A DNA stretch of 64,000 nt, taken from Leisingera sp. M658 (lineage in GTDB: Bacteria; Pseudomonadota; Alphaproteobacteria; Rhodobacterales; Rhodobacteraceae). Below are positions 15,920-24,278 of this stretch, in pieces (within the stretch, counting starts at the first letter, position 1; every line of letters begins with the position of its first letter). The translations under genes were made by a program, and so were the position numbers. The stretch spans positions 1,752,501 through 1,816,500 of the forward strand of contig NZ_CP083546.1 of the NCBI RefSeq assembly GCF_025144145.1, given 5' to 3'. Under the pieces are notes generated by a model. It worked only from the letters and a program-made list of their open reading frames with translations, was not told the DNA's origin and made no database searches.

Positions 15920-17134
15920 ATGGTCTTTGACCTGCTGCGGCGCAACAAGCCCGAAACCCCGGAAACCGCCCTGGAACAGAAGGCCAGCCAGACCGCCCGC
16001 GTGGTCTCCTGGCAGGGCGCAGGCCGCACCGCCTGGAGCCCGCGCGACAGCGTCTCCCTGACCCGCAGCGGTTTTGCCGGCAATCCGGTCGGCCACCGGG
16101 TGATCCGTATGATCGCCGAGGCCGCCGCCGCGGTGCCGCTGGTGCTGCAGGACAGCCGCCAGCGCTATGACAGCCACCCCTGGCTGGCGCTTCTGGCCCG
16201 CCCCAACCCGGCGCAGGGCCAGGCCGAACTGCTGGAGGCGCTGTATGGCCATCTCCTGCTTTCCGGCAACGCCTATATCGAAGCGGTGACGGCAGAGGAC
16301 AGCGCCCCGGCAGAGCTGCATGTGCTGCGCTCCGACCGGATGAACGTGGTGCCGGGGCCGGACGGTTGGCCCGCGGGTTTTGACTATGTTGTGGGCGGGC
16401 GCAAGCACCGCTTTGCCAACGATCCTGCCCAATCCCCGATCTGCCATATCAAAAGCTTCCACCCGCAGGACGACCACTATGGCCTGTCATCGCTGCAATC
16501 GGCGGCAATGGCGATAGATGTGCACAACGCCGCCTCCCGCTGGTCCAAGGCGCTGCTGGACAACGCAGCCCGTCCCTCCGGTGCGCTGGTCTGGAAAGGC
16601 TCGGATGGCCATGGCCGCATGTCCGAGGAACAATTCCGCATCCTAAGTGACGAGATTCAATCAAACTTTCAGGGTGCCAAAAATGCCGGCCGTCCGATGG
16701 TTCTGGAAGGCGGCCTGGACTGGAAGCCAATGGGCTTTTCGCCTTCCGACATGGAATTCCAGAAAACCAAGGACACCGCCGCCCGCGAGATTGCGCTGGC
16801 CTTCGGGGTGCCGCCGATGTTGCTCGGCATTCCCGGCGATGCAACCTACGCCAACTACCAAGAGGCCCACCGCGCCTTTTACCGGCTGACCGTGCTGCCC
16901 CTGGTCTCCAAGGTCACCGCCGCGCTGGCCGATTGGCTGACCGGCTGGACCGGCGAGGTCCTGACCCTGAAACCCGACCTTGATCAATTGCCCGCCTTGG
17001 CGGCCGAGCGCGAGGCGCAGTGGCGCCGGGTGTCTGGCGCGGATTTCCTCAGCACCGCGGAAAAGCGGCAGCTGCTGGGTTTGCCCGCAGAAACCCCCGC
17101 CGCGCCGCAAGCGGGGGGCGGACAGGATGACTGA
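15920..17134 (+). CDS. GTA gp3, HK97-family portal protein
   Basis: 404 residues from ATG 15920 with GAGGAG 7 nt upstream; the frame is open earlier but without a start signal. Typical HK97 portal features are present: RVIRMIAEAAAAVPLVL, LLSGNAYIEAV, HIKSFHPQDDHYGLSSLQSA, and the wing motif FQKTKDTAAREIALAFGVPPMLLGIPGDATYANYQEA. It forms the dodecameric channel for DNA entry at the capsid vertex. It overlaps gp3.5 by 8 nt. Confidence 0.96.
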   Translation: MVFDLLRRNKPETPETALEQKASQTARVVSWQGAGRTAWSPRDSVSLTRSGFAGNPVGHRVIRMIAEAAAAVPLVLQDSRQRYDSHPWLALLARPNPAQGQAELLEALYGHLLLSGNAYIEAVTAEDSAPAELHVLRSDRMNVVPGPDGWPAGFDYVVGGRKHRFANDPAQSPICHIKSFHPQDDHYGLSSLQSAAMAIDVHNAASRWSKALLDNAARPSGALVWKGSDGHGRMSEEQFRILSDEIQSNFQGAKNAGRPMVLEGGLDWKPMGFSPSDMEFQKTKDTAAREIALAFGVPPMLLGIPGDATYANYQEAHRAFYRLTVLPLVSKVTAALADWLTGWTGEVLTLKPDLDQLPALAAEREAQWRRVSGADFLSTAEKRQLLGLPAETPAAPQAGGGQDD

Positions 17135-17351
17135 GCACCCGATGCACGCATTCGATTGTTCACCGGGACTGCGCCTGTCCGCCCATGAGCGGGTCGCCCA
17201 GATCCAGAACGAGGCTGTGAACCGCCGTCTCGACCGGATCGAACAAATGATGGAACGGCTGGAGAAACGCCTCTGGCTCACCGTCTACGGCGTTGCCGCG
17301 GTGATCCTGGCGCAGGCCTTTCAATCCTTCTTGACGGTTCAATTGCCGTAA
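17127..17351 (+). CDS. GTA gp3.5, small membrane/coiled-coil protein
   Basis: 74 residues beginning MTEHPMHAFDCSPGL. An amphipathic helix (RLDRIEQMMERLEKRLW) precedes a C-terminal hydrophobic helix (LTVYGVAAVILAQAFQSFLTV). It matches the RcGTA gene 3.5 slot between portal and protease. Its role is not established. The start overlaps the end of gp3 by 8 nt, indicating coupling. Confidence 0.85.
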   Translation: MTEHPMHAFDCSPGLRLSAHERVAQIQNEAVNRRLDRIEQMMERLEKRLWLTVYGVAAVILAQAFQSFLTVQLP

Positions 17352-17377
17352 CAACAACAACTTGCGAGGCAAATATC

Positions 17378-17947
17378 ATGCAGGGACCACCCCGGCTTGA
17401 ACATAAATTCGCACGCTTCGGCGAGGATCTCTCGCTGAAGGACGCAACAGAAATCAGCGGCTACGCCAGCCTGTTCGGCCAGACCGATCAGGGCGGCGAT
17501 GTGGTGGTGCGCGGCGCCTATACCGCGTCCCTCAAGGCGCTTCAGGATCAAGGCCGCACAGTCAAGATGCTGTGGCAGCACGACCCGGCGCAACCCATCG
17601 GCGTCTGGGACGAGGTGCGCGAGGACAAGCGCGGGCTTTACGTCAAGGGCCGCATCCTGACCGCCACTCCCAAGGGGGCCGAGGCCGCCGCACTGATCGG
17701 GGCCGGCGCCATCGACGGCCTGTCAATCGGCTATCGAACCGTGAAATCCAGCCGCGGTCAGGACGGAACCCGCCAATTGGCCGAGGTGGAGCTGTGGGAG
17801 GTGTCGCTGGTCACCTTCCCGATGCTGCCCGCGGCGCGGGTGGCGGGCAAATCCTCCGCCCTGGATGCCGAGGCAGACGCATTGCGCGCACTGGCCACAG
17901 GCCTGCGCCAGATCACCAGTGACCTCAAGGCAGGACAACAATCATGA
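17378..17947 (+). CDS. GTA gp4, HK97-family prohead protease
   Basis: 189 residues of the peptidase S78 family: GYASLFGQTDQGGDVVVRGAY at the start, MLWQHDPAQPIGVW (catalytic His), and GAIDGLSIGYRT (catalytic Ser). It should cleave the N-terminal scaffolding segment of the capsid protein gp5, whose start codon overlaps its stop (ATGA). GCGAGGC precedes the ATG. Confidence 0.95.
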   Translation: MQGPPRLEHKFARFGEDLSLKDATEISGYASLFGQTDQGGDVVVRGAYTASLKALQDQGRTVKMLWQHDPAQPIGVWDEVREDKRGLYVKGRILTATPKGAEAAALIGAGAIDGLSIGYRTVKSSRGQDGTRQLAEVELWEVSLVTFPMLPAARVAGKSSALDAEADALRALATGLRQITSDLKAGQQS

Positions 17948-19125
17948 GCAACCAAGACCTCCCGGACATCTCCGGGGACACAGCGCCCCTGGCGCATGAA
18001 GTGAAACAGGCCGTCACCGGCTTTCTTCATGAATTCAAGGGCTTTCAGAACGACGTGCAATCAAGGCTGAAACAGGCAGAAGAGCGAGTGAACATGCTGG
18101 ACCGTAAGACAATCTCTCAGAACCGCCCCCATCTGGCAGCCAGCCAGGACGCGGGCGCGCCGCATCAAAAGGCGTTCAACGCCTACCTGCGCAGCGGCGA
18201 CGACGACAGCCTGCGCGGGCTGGAACTGGAGGGCAAGGCGATGTCCACTGCCGTGGGCGGCGACGGCGGTTATCTGGTCGACCCGCAGACCTCGGAAACC
18301 GTCAAGGCGGTGCTGAACGCCTCCGCTTCGATCCGCGCCGTGGCCTCTGTGGTGCATGTGGAGGCATCGTCATATGACGTGCTGATCGACCACAGCGAAA
18401 TGGGGGCCGGCTGGGCCAATGAAACCGGCCCGGCGGCAGAGACCTCCACCGGCACTATCGACCGCATCTCGATCCCGCTGCACGAACTCAGCGCGCTGCC
18501 CAAGGCGTCGCAGCGGCTGTTGGATGACAGCGCTTTTGATATCGAGGGCTGGCTGGCCGGCCGCATCGCCGACAAGTTCTCCCGGTCCGAGGCCGACGCC
18601 TTTATCAACGGCGACGGCGTCGACAAGCCCCGCGGTTTCCTTGACTACACCGTGGCTGAAAACGACATCTGGAGCTGGGGCAGCATCGGCTACAAGGCGA
18701 CCGGCGTGGACGGCGAAATCGGCAACGGCGACGCGATCATCGACCTGGTCTATGCGCTGGGGGCGGAATACCGCGCCAATGCCACCTTCATTCTGAATTC
18801 CAAGACTGCGGGGATGCTGCGGAAACTGAAAGACGCCGATGGCCGCTTTCTGTGGTCCGACGGCCTGGCCGCGGGTGAGCCCGCACGCCTGATGGGCTAC
18901 CCGGTGCTGATCGCCGAGGACATGCCGGATCCGGCCGCCAACAGTTACCCGATTGCATTCGGCGATTTCCGCGCCGGTTACACGATTGCCGAACGCCCGG
19001 ACCTGCGGGTGCTGCGCGATCCCTTCAGCGCCAAGCCGCATGTGCTGTTTTACGCGACCAAGCGGGTCGGCGGCGACGTCAGCGACTTTGCTGCGATCAA
19101 GCTGATGAAATTCGGCGCGAGCTAA
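17944..19125 (+). CDS. GTA gp5, major capsid protein (HK97 fold)
   Basis: 393 residues. The N-terminal ~95 residues contain a scaffolding-like coiled coil (FLHEFKGFQNDVQSRLKQAEERVNML). The capsid domain begins around AMSTAVGGDGGYLVDPQ and shows the usual HK97-type motifs (LPKASQRLLDDSAFDIEGWLAGRI; FINGDGVDKPRGFL; LMGYPVLIAEDMP; GYTIAERPDLRVLRDPF). It builds the small GTA head. It overlaps gp4 by 4 nt. Two strong RNA hairpins lie between its stop and gp6. Confidence 0.97.
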   Translation: MSNQDLPDISGDTAPLAHEVKQAVTGFLHEFKGFQNDVQSRLKQAEERVNMLDRKTISQNRPHLAASQDAGAPHQKAFNAYLRSGDDDSLRGLELEGKAMSTAVGGDGGYLVDPQTSETVKAVLNASASIRAVASVVHVEASSYDVLIDHSEMGAGWANETGPAAETSTGTIDRISIPLHELSALPKASQRLLDDSAFDIEGWLAGRIADKFSRSEADAFINGDGVDKPRGFLDYTVAENDIWSWGSIGYKATGVDGEIGNGDAIIDLVYALGAEYRANATFILNSKTAGMLRKLKDADGRFLWSDGLAAGEPARLMGYPVLIAEDMPDPAANSYPIAFGDFRAGYTIAERPDLRVLRDPFSAKPHVLFYATKRVGGDVSDFAAIKLMKFGAS

Positions 19126-19139
19126 CGCTTTGCGCTGAT

Positions 19140-19163
19140 GGCGGACCGGCAGACCGGTCCGCC
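19140..19163 (+). other. GC-rich hairpin directly after the capsid gene
   Basis: GGCGGACCGG (19140-19149), loop CAGA, CCGGTCCGCC (19154-19163): a perfect 10-bp stem starting 15 nt after the gp5 stop. No T-run follows. It probably blocks 3' exonucleases or attenuates readthrough. Confidence 0.75.
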
Positions 19164-19243
19164 GGCGGGCATGCACCCTACAGTCTTTTGCCGTCCAGCT
19201 GCTCCCCTCCGTCCGAGCGGCAAGGGATGGTGCATGCCCGCCG
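19163..19243 (+). other. long-range 15-bp inverted repeat between GTA gp5 and gp6
   Basis: Arms 19163-19177 and 19229-19243 are perfectly complementary (CGGCGGGCATGCACC and its reverse complement). The 51-nt loop contains a second nested stem (TTGCCG with CGGCAA). Together with the preceding hairpin it forms a stable structured block at the capsid/connector junction. Confidence 0.75.
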
Positions 19244-19302
19244 AACCCCACCCGGACAGCAGATCAGGGCCGCAGCAGGGGAAGGCCCGCAGGAGTGAGA
19301 TG

Positions 19303-19902
19303 ATGATGCTGAGCGAAGTGACACCCGTGCCCGAGGCCGCCCTGCCGCTGGCCCAGTTCAAGGCGCATTTGCGTCTGGGCACCGGCTTTGGCGAGGACAG
19401 TCTGCAGGATGAGGTGCTGTTTGGCTTTCTGCGCGCCGCCCTGGCCGCGATCGAAGCCAGGACCGGCAAGGCGCTGATAATACGTGAATTCGAGCTGGAG
19501 ATCCGCCACTGGCGCGACCGCGCCCGGATGATCCTGCCCATCGCCCCGGTGCAATCGGTGACCGGCGTTGCAATACGCGACGCCGGCGGTACCGAAACGG
19601 TTCTGGATGCCTCCCTTTATCACCTGGAGCGCGACAGCCAGCGCCCGCGTCTGTGCCCGGCAGGCAGCCTGCTGCCGGCCATTCCAACCGGCGGTCTGGC
19701 GCGGATTTCCCTGCAGGCTGGCATGGCCGCGGACTGGGGCGGTTTGCCCGCCGATCTTGGTCAGGCGGTGATGCTGCTGGCCGCGCATTACTACGAATAC
19801 CGGGCCGACACCGGCCTGCACGGCGGCTGCATGCCCTTTGGCGTGACCAGTCTGATCGAACGCTACCGCAGCCTGCGGCTGACATTGGGAGGCCTGGTAT
19901 GA
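19303..19902 (+). CDS. GTA gp6, head-tail connector protein
   Basis: About 199 residues. Three ATG codons lie in a row at 19300, 19303 and 19306 after AGGAG (19291-19295); 19303 has the best spacing. The protein matches the phage gp6-like/DUF3168-associated connector family: LPLAQFKAHLRLGTGFGEDSLQDEVL and ARTGKALIIREFELEIRHW are typical. It should sit as a ring under the portal. It ends in an ATGA overlap with gp7. Confidence 0.85.
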   Translation: MMLSEVTPVPEAALPLAQFKAHLRLGTGFGEDSLQDEVLFGFLRAALAAIEARTGKALIIREFELEIRHWRDRARMILPIAPVQSVTGVAIRDAGGTETVLDASLYHLERDSQRPRLCPAGSLLPAIPTGGLARISLQAGMAADWGGLPADLGQAVMLLAAHYYEYRADTGLHGGCMPFGVTSLIERYRSLRLTLGGLV

Positions 19903-20231
19903 AAATCCCTCCGAAACTCACCCGCAAGCTGGTGCTGGAAGACCCCCAGCGCGAGGCCGACAGCGCCGGCGGCTTTACCGAGACCTGGGTGGCGCTTGGC
20001 ACCCTTTGGGCTGAGGTGAAGTCGCTCTCCGGGCGTCTAAGCGGGGACAGCCTGTCATTGCAAAAATACCGGATCACCCTGCGTGCAACGCCCGAAGGCT
20101 TTGCATCCCGGCCCCGTCCGGATCAGCGGTTCCGCGACAGCAACAGGATCTACCGCATTGATGCAATTGCGGAATCCGATCCAGATGCTCGTTACCTGAC
20201 GTGTTTCGCGGTTGAGGAGGTGAGCGGATGA
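19899..20231 (+). CDS. GTA gp7, head-tail joining (stopper) protein
   Basis: 110 residues starting MKIPPKLTRKLVLEDPQREAD. It resembles the SPP1 gp16-type head closure family: GGFTETWVALGTLWAEVKSLSGRLSGD, KYRITLRATPEG and FRDSNRIYRIDAIAESDPDARYLTCF. It overlaps gp6 and gp8 by 4 nt each, consistent with stoichiometric co-translation of connector parts. Confidence 0.88.
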   Translation: MKIPPKLTRKLVLEDPQREADSAGGFTETWVALGTLWAEVKSLSGRLSGDSLSLQKYRITLRATPEGFASRPRPDQRFRDSNRIYRIDAIAESDPDARYLTCFAVEEVSG

Positions 20232-20635
20232 CCTATGCCATCGCAGGCGGGTTGCAATCCGCCGTCTACACCCATCTGACCGGCGACGCGGGCCTCACCG
20301 CTCTGGTCGGCGGCGCGATCTATGACGCGATCCCCGCAGGCCCCTTGCCGCAGACTTATGTGGCATTGGGATCAGAGGAGGTGCTGGACCGTTCCGACAA
20401 GACGGCAGGCGGCGCCGAGCACCGGTTTTTTATCACCGTCACCACCGACACCGCCGGTTTTGCGGGCGCCAAGGCCACCGCCGCGGCGGTCTGCGACGCG
20501 CTGGTTGGCGCCTCGGTACCACTGACCCGCGGCCAGTTGACCGGCCTCTGGTTCGACCGGGCCAAGGCGGAACGGCTGAACACCGGCGGCCGCCAGATCA
20601 CCCTGCGGTTCCGGGCGCGGGTGGATGACGTCTGA
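20228..20635 (+). CDS. GTA gp8, tail terminator (DUF3168 family)
   Basis: 135 residues with the DUF3168 layout: LQSAVYTHLTGDAGLTALVGGAIYDAIP, then LPQTYVALGSEEVLDRSDKT and HRFFITVTTDT. The family caps the tail tube at the head junction. It starts in an ATGA overlap with gp7 and is followed by a 46-nt gap before gp9. Confidence 0.88.
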   Translation: MTYAIAGGLQSAVYTHLTGDAGLTALVGGAIYDAIPAGPLPQTYVALGSEEVLDRSDKTAGGAEHRFFITVTTDTAGFAGAKATAAAVCDALVGASVPLTRGQLTGLWFDRAKAERLNTGGRQITLRFRARVDDV

Positions 20636-20681
20636 ATATCAGGACACCCTTAAAACCAATTGAAATACCGGGAGAAAACCC

Positions 20682-21095
20682 ATGACAGTTCAAAACGGCA
20701 AGGACCTTTTGGTCAAAGTGGACATGAACGGCGCCGGCCTGTTTGAAACCATCGCAGGCCTACGCGCCACGCGGATCAGTTTCAACGCCGAAAGCGTCGA
20801 TGTGACCAGCCTTGAAAGCCAGGGCGGCTGGCGCGAGTTGCTTGCTGGTGCTGGCGTGCGCTCGGCGAGTATCTCCGGTTCCGGCATCTTCCGGGACGAG
20901 GCAACGGATGAACGCGCCCGGCAGTTGTTTTTCGAAGGGCTGACGCCGGAGTTCCAGGTCATCATCCCGGATTTCGGCATCGTGCAGGGCAGTTTTCAGG
21001 TGACTGCGCTTGAATATGCCGGCAGCCACAATGGTGAGGCGACTTATGAATTGTCGCTGGCCAGTGCCGGTCAGCTCAGCTTTGCAGCGGTTTGA
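20682..21095 (+). CDS. GTA gp9, major tail protein
   Basis: 137 residues, TP901-1-type major tail tube protein: MTVQNGKDLLVKVDMNGAG, RATRISFNAESVDVTSLESQGGWRELL, and FRDEATDERARQLFFEGL. It polymerises to form the tail tube. The 46-nt leader carries GGGAGAAAA, a solid ribosome binding site in keeping with high copy number. Confidence 0.92.
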   Translation: MTVQNGKDLLVKVDMNGAGLFETIAGLRATRISFNAESVDVTSLESQGGWRELLAGAGVRSASISGSGIFRDEATDERARQLFFEGLTPEFQVIIPDFGIVQGSFQVTALEYAGSHNGEATYELSLASAGQLSFAAV

Positions 21096-21098
21096 CCA

Positions 21099-21419
21099 AT
21101 GGTGAACCCGCACGCAGGCGAGGCGGAATTGCTCGTAAATGGAAGATCTTACGCGCTGAAGCTGACTCTTGGCGCCCTGGCAGGGCTGGAGGCTGCGCTG
21201 GAGGAAGGCGCGCTGGTGGATCTGGTGCAGCGGTTTGAGCAGGGTCGGTTTTCCGCCCGCGATGTGCTGGCGCTGCTGGCGGCCGGCCTTGAGGGCGGCG
21301 GGCATGACCTTAGCCGTGATGACCTGGCATCGGCCGCCATTTCCGGCGGTCCCATGCAGGCGGCGCGGGTGGCGGCAGAGCTGCTGGTGCGCAGCTTTGC
21401 TGTGCCGGAAGGCAAATGA
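21099..21419 (+). CDS. GTA gp10, tail assembly protein (GTA_gp10 family)
   Basis: 106 residues: GEAELLVNGRSYALKLTLGALAGLEAALEEGALVDLVQRF. This is the small beta-hairpin plus helix family found before the tape measure in GTAs. By position, it and gp10.1 stand where tailed phages encode tail assembly chaperones. Overlaps gp10.1 by ATGA. Confidence 0.88.
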   Translation: MVNPHAGEAELLVNGRSYALKLTLGALAGLEAALEEGALVDLVQRFEQGRFSARDVLALLAAGLEGGGHDLSRDDLASAAISGGPMQAARVAAELLVRSFAVPEGK

Positions 21420-21631
21420 CCGCGCTCGACTGGCCTGCCCTGATGCGCGCCGGCATTGCAGGCCTCAAGCTGCTGCCGCGCGACTTCTGGCAACTGACCC
21501 CGGCAGAGTTGCGGCTGATGCTGGGCGAGGCCGCAGCACCGCAGCCGCTTGGCCGGGACCGGCTGGCGGCGCTGATGCAGGACTTCCCCGACGTCCCGGG
21601 CCCTCAGGAAAAGGAGACAACAGATGGCTGA
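21416..21631 (+). CDS. GTA gp10.1, tail assembly chaperone-like protein
   Basis: 71 residues: DWPALMRAGIAGLKLLPRDFWQLTPAELRLMLG, the short helical rcc01693-type family. It overlaps both gp10 (4 nt) and gp11 (8 nt). No slippery sequence is obvious, so production of a fused chaperone by frameshifting is not supported here. Confidence 0.87.
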   Translation: MTALDWPALMRAGIAGLKLLPRDFWQLTPAELRLMLGEAAAPQPLGRDRLAALMQDFPDVPGPQEKETTDG

Positions 21632-22283
21632 CTCGTCATCAATGGCAGAACTGGAATTGCAAGGCGAGGCTTTGGGAGAAGCGCTGGACGGTGCCTCTGG
21701 AATGGCTGCTGCCTTTGCAGAAACGCTGGGCCGTGTGAAGGAAGGGTTTTCCGAAACCGGCCGCGACGCGCAAATATTGGACCGCAGTCTTTCCAAAGGT
21801 TTGCGGCGTGCTTTTGACGGGCTGGTTTTCGACGGCGACAGCCTGTCGGAGTCGATGGACACGCTGGCGCGCTCGATGATCCGCACCACCTACAACGCGG
21901 CCATGAAACCGGTGATGAACCATGCCGGCGGGTTGCTGACTGACGGCCTCACCTCGCTGATCGGAAACATCCTGCCTTTTGCCGATGGCGACGCCTTCAG
22001 CCAGGGAAAGGTGATGCCGTTTGCCAAAGGCGGCGTTGTCACCGGACCAACCGCATTCCCGATGCGCGGCGCCACCGGGCTGATGGGCGAAGCGGGGCCA
22101 GAGGCGATCCTGCCGCTGACCCGCGGCGCTGACGGGTCGCTGGGCGTGCGCAGCCAGGGCGGCGGCGGGGTCAATGTGGTGATGAATGTCTCCACCCCTG
22201 ACGTCAAAGGCTTTGAACGCAGCCGCAGCCAGATCGCGGCACAGCTGTCCCGTGCGTTGTCACGCGGCGGGCGCAACCGTTAA
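21624..22283 (+). CDS. GTA gp11, tape measure protein
   Basis: 219 residues, very short for a tape measure and as expected for the short GTA tail. The N-terminal half is helical (LELQGEALGEALDGASGMAAAF). The C-terminal half has Gly-rich FAKGGVVTGPTAFPMRGATGLMGEAGPEAILPL, the signature shared with lambdoid tail tape measure C-termini. It sets tail length and probably enters the recipient envelope. Confidence 0.93.
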   Translation: MADSSSMAELELQGEALGEALDGASGMAAAFAETLGRVKEGFSETGRDAQILDRSLSKGLRRAFDGLVFDGDSLSESMDTLARSMIRTTYNAAMKPVMNHAGGLLTDGLTSLIGNILPFADGDAFSQGKVMPFAKGGVVTGPTAFPMRGATGLMGEAGPEAILPLTRGADGSLGVRSQGGGGVNVVMNVSTPDVKGFERSRSQIAAQLSRALSRGGRNR

Positions 22284-22300
22284 CCACGGAGGGTAACTAT

Positions 22301-22933
22301 ATGAATTTTCACGAAGTCCGCTTCCCTGCTTCGCTCAGCTTCGGCTCGGTTGGCGGGCCTGAACGGCGCACCGATGTGGTGACGCTTGCCAACGGGTTTG
22401 AAGAACGCAACACCCCCTGGGCGCACTCCCGCCGCCGTTATGATGCCGGTCTGGGCCTGCGCGCGCTGGAGGATATCGAAACCCTGATCGCCTTCTTCGA
22501 AGCCCGCCAAGGGCAGCTGTACGGCTTTCGCTGGAAGGACTGGAGCGACTACAAATCAGCCCGGCCCAGCGCCGAGGCGGATTTCCGCGATCAGGTGATT
22601 GCCACCGGCGACGGCAGCACCGTAACGTTCCAGCTGGCCAAGACCTACCGGTCGGGGGAGTTCACCTATCAGCGCCCGATTGCCAAGCCGGTAGCGGGTT
22701 CTGTGCGGGTCGGCATCGAACAGGATGAGCTGCGCGAAAGCGTGGATTACCAGCTGGACACCGCCACCGGGTTGATCACGCTGGCGCATCCGCCCGAGGT
22801 CGGCCTTAGCATCAACGCCGGCTTTGAATTCGACGTGCCGGTGCGCTTTGATACCACTGGCATCCAGACCAGCGTGGCGTCGTTCCAAGCGGGTGAGGCG
22901 CCGGCGGTGCCGGTGGTGGAGGTCCGGGTATGA
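22301..22933 (+). CDS. GTA gp12, distal tail protein (DUF2460/TIGR02217)
   Basis: 210 residues with FHEVRFPASLSFGSVGGPERRTDVVTLANGFEERNTPWAHSRRRYD, the DUF2460 signature, and YGFRWKDWSDYKS. In RcGTA this protein forms the ring between tail tube and baseplate hub. ACGGAGGG lies 9-10 nt before the ATG. It overlaps gp13 by ATGA. Confidence 0.93.
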   Translation: MNFHEVRFPASLSFGSVGGPERRTDVVTLANGFEERNTPWAHSRRRYDAGLGLRALEDIETLIAFFEARQGQLYGFRWKDWSDYKSARPSAEADFRDQVIATGDGSTVTFQLAKTYRSGEFTYQRPIAKPVAGSVRVGIEQDELRESVDYQLDTATGLITLAHPPEVGLSINAGFEFDVPVRFDTTGIQTSVASFQAGEAPAVPVVEVRV

Positions 22934-23817
22934 GCAGTCTTTCCAACGCATTGCAGGCCCATCTTCAGTCCGGCGTCACCACGCTCTGCCGGGCCTGGGC
23001 GCTGGAACGGCGCGATGGCACGGTGCTGGGGTTCACCGATCACGACTGTGTGCTGAGCTTTGACGGGTTGCGCTTTCAGCCAGGCAGCGGGCTGACGGCA
23101 CGGGCCGTGAGCCAAGCCACAGGTCTGTCTGTCGACAACACCGAAGCGCTGGGGGTTTTAAGCGACGCCGCCGTGCGCGAGACGGACATTGAGGCAGGAC
23201 GTTTTGACGGTGCTGAAGTACGCTGCTGGCTGGTGAACTGGCAGGATGTCTCAATGCGCTGGCTGCAGTTCCGCGGTTCGATCGGCGAGATCCGCCGTGC
23301 GGGCGGTGCGTTCGAGGCTGAGCTGCGCGGGCTGACGGAGCTGCTGAACCAGCCGTTGGGGCGGATCTATCAGAAACCTTGCACGGCGGTGCTGGGCGAT
23401 GCGGCCTGCCGCTTTGATCTGGAGACGCCCGGCTACGCGGTTGAGTTGCAGACCGTCGCAGTTGAGCGCAACGAGGTGTTCCATTGGGACGCGCTGCCGG
23501 GGTTTGAACCGGATTGGTTCGCCGGCGGGCGGTTGACGGTGCTAAGCGGTGCGGCTGCGGGACTGTGGGGCGCCGTGAAAGCGGATCAGACCAAGGCCGG
23601 CGGGCGCCGGATCACCCTGTGGGAACCGATCCGTGCGGCAGTGGCACCGGGGGATACGGTCCGGCTGGAGGCCGGTTGCGACAAGCGCATGGAGACCTGC
23701 CGGCTGAAGTTCAACAATTTGGCGAATTTCCAGGGATTCCCGGACATCCCCGGCGAGGACTGGGTGATGGCGGTGCCGCGCCAGTCCGGCATGAACACCG
23801 GGGGCAGCAGACGATGA
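22930..23817 (+). CDS. GTA gp13, baseplate hub protein (DUF2163)
   Basis: 295 residues: LQAHLQSGVTTLCRAWALERRDGTVLGFTDHD at the start and MRWLQFRGSIGEIRRAGGAFEAELRGL in the middle. Four Cys sit as PCTAVLGDAACRF and GCDKRMETCRLKFNN, followed by NFQGFPDIPGED. This spacing matches the iron-sulfur cluster region of lambda gpL-type tail tip proteins, so a [4Fe-4S] cluster is likely (inference). It overlaps gp14 by ATGA. Confidence 0.92.
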   Translation: MSSLSNALQAHLQSGVTTLCRAWALERRDGTVLGFTDHDCVLSFDGLRFQPGSGLTARAVSQATGLSVDNTEALGVLSDAAVRETDIEAGRFDGAEVRCWLVNWQDVSMRWLQFRGSIGEIRRAGGAFEAELRGLTELLNQPLGRIYQKPCTAVLGDAACRFDLETPGYAVELQTVAVERNEVFHWDALPGFEPDWFAGGRLTVLSGAAAGLWGAVKADQTKAGGRRITLWEPIRAAVAPGDTVRLEAGCDKRMETCRLKFNNLANFQGFPDIPGEDWVMAVPRQSGMNTGGSRR

Positions 23818-24278
23818 GCAGGGTGGTTCGGGCCGCCCGCGGCTGGGTCGGTACGCCTTATGTGCATCAAGCCGCCTGCAAGGGTGCGGGCTGCGATTGC
23901 CTGGGCCTGATCCGGGGCCTGTGGCGGGAGCTGTACGGGGCCGAACCCGAGGCGCCGCCCGCCTATACCATGGACTGGTCCGAACCGCAGGGGGCTGAGG
24001 CGCTATGGCGGGCCGCGGCGCGGCATTTGATGGCGAAACCTTTGTCTGAGGCCGCCTCCGGCGATGTGATCCTGTTCCGGATGCGCGACGGCTCGGTGGC
24101 CAAGCATCTGGGGGTGCAGTCCGCAGTTGGCGAAACAGAACCGGGGGCAGCAGCGGTCAAACCAGGCCCCGCCTTCATCCACGCCTATGCGGGCCATGGG
24201 GTGGTCGAGAGCCCGCTGAGCCCGCCCTGGCAGCGCCGCATCGTGGCGCGGTTTCAATTCCCAAAGGAGCTGATCTGA
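23814..24278 (+). CDS. GTA gp14, NlpC/P60-family cell wall peptidase
   Basis: 154 residues. The nucleophile is Cys29 in GCDCLGLIRG, and His98 in AKHLGV is the likely base. It matches the RcGTA gp14 peptidase that sits in the baseplate and is thought to open the recipient's peptidoglycan. The start lies in an ATGA overlap with gp13; the stop shares a base with the gp15 start (TGATG). Confidence 0.94.
   Translation: MSRVVRAARGWVGTPYVHQAACKGAGCDCLGLIRGLWRELYGAEPEAPPAYTMDWSEPQGAEALWRAAARHLMAKPLSEAASGDVILFRMRDGSVAKHLGVQSAVGETEPGAAAVKPGPAFIHAYAGHGVVESPLSPPWQRRIVARFQFPKELI

Noticed and set aside
20650..20664. CtrA-like site TTAA-N7-TGAA before GTA gp9
   Set aside because: One mismatch in a half-site and located inside the operon only 17 nt before gp9; easily explained by chance.
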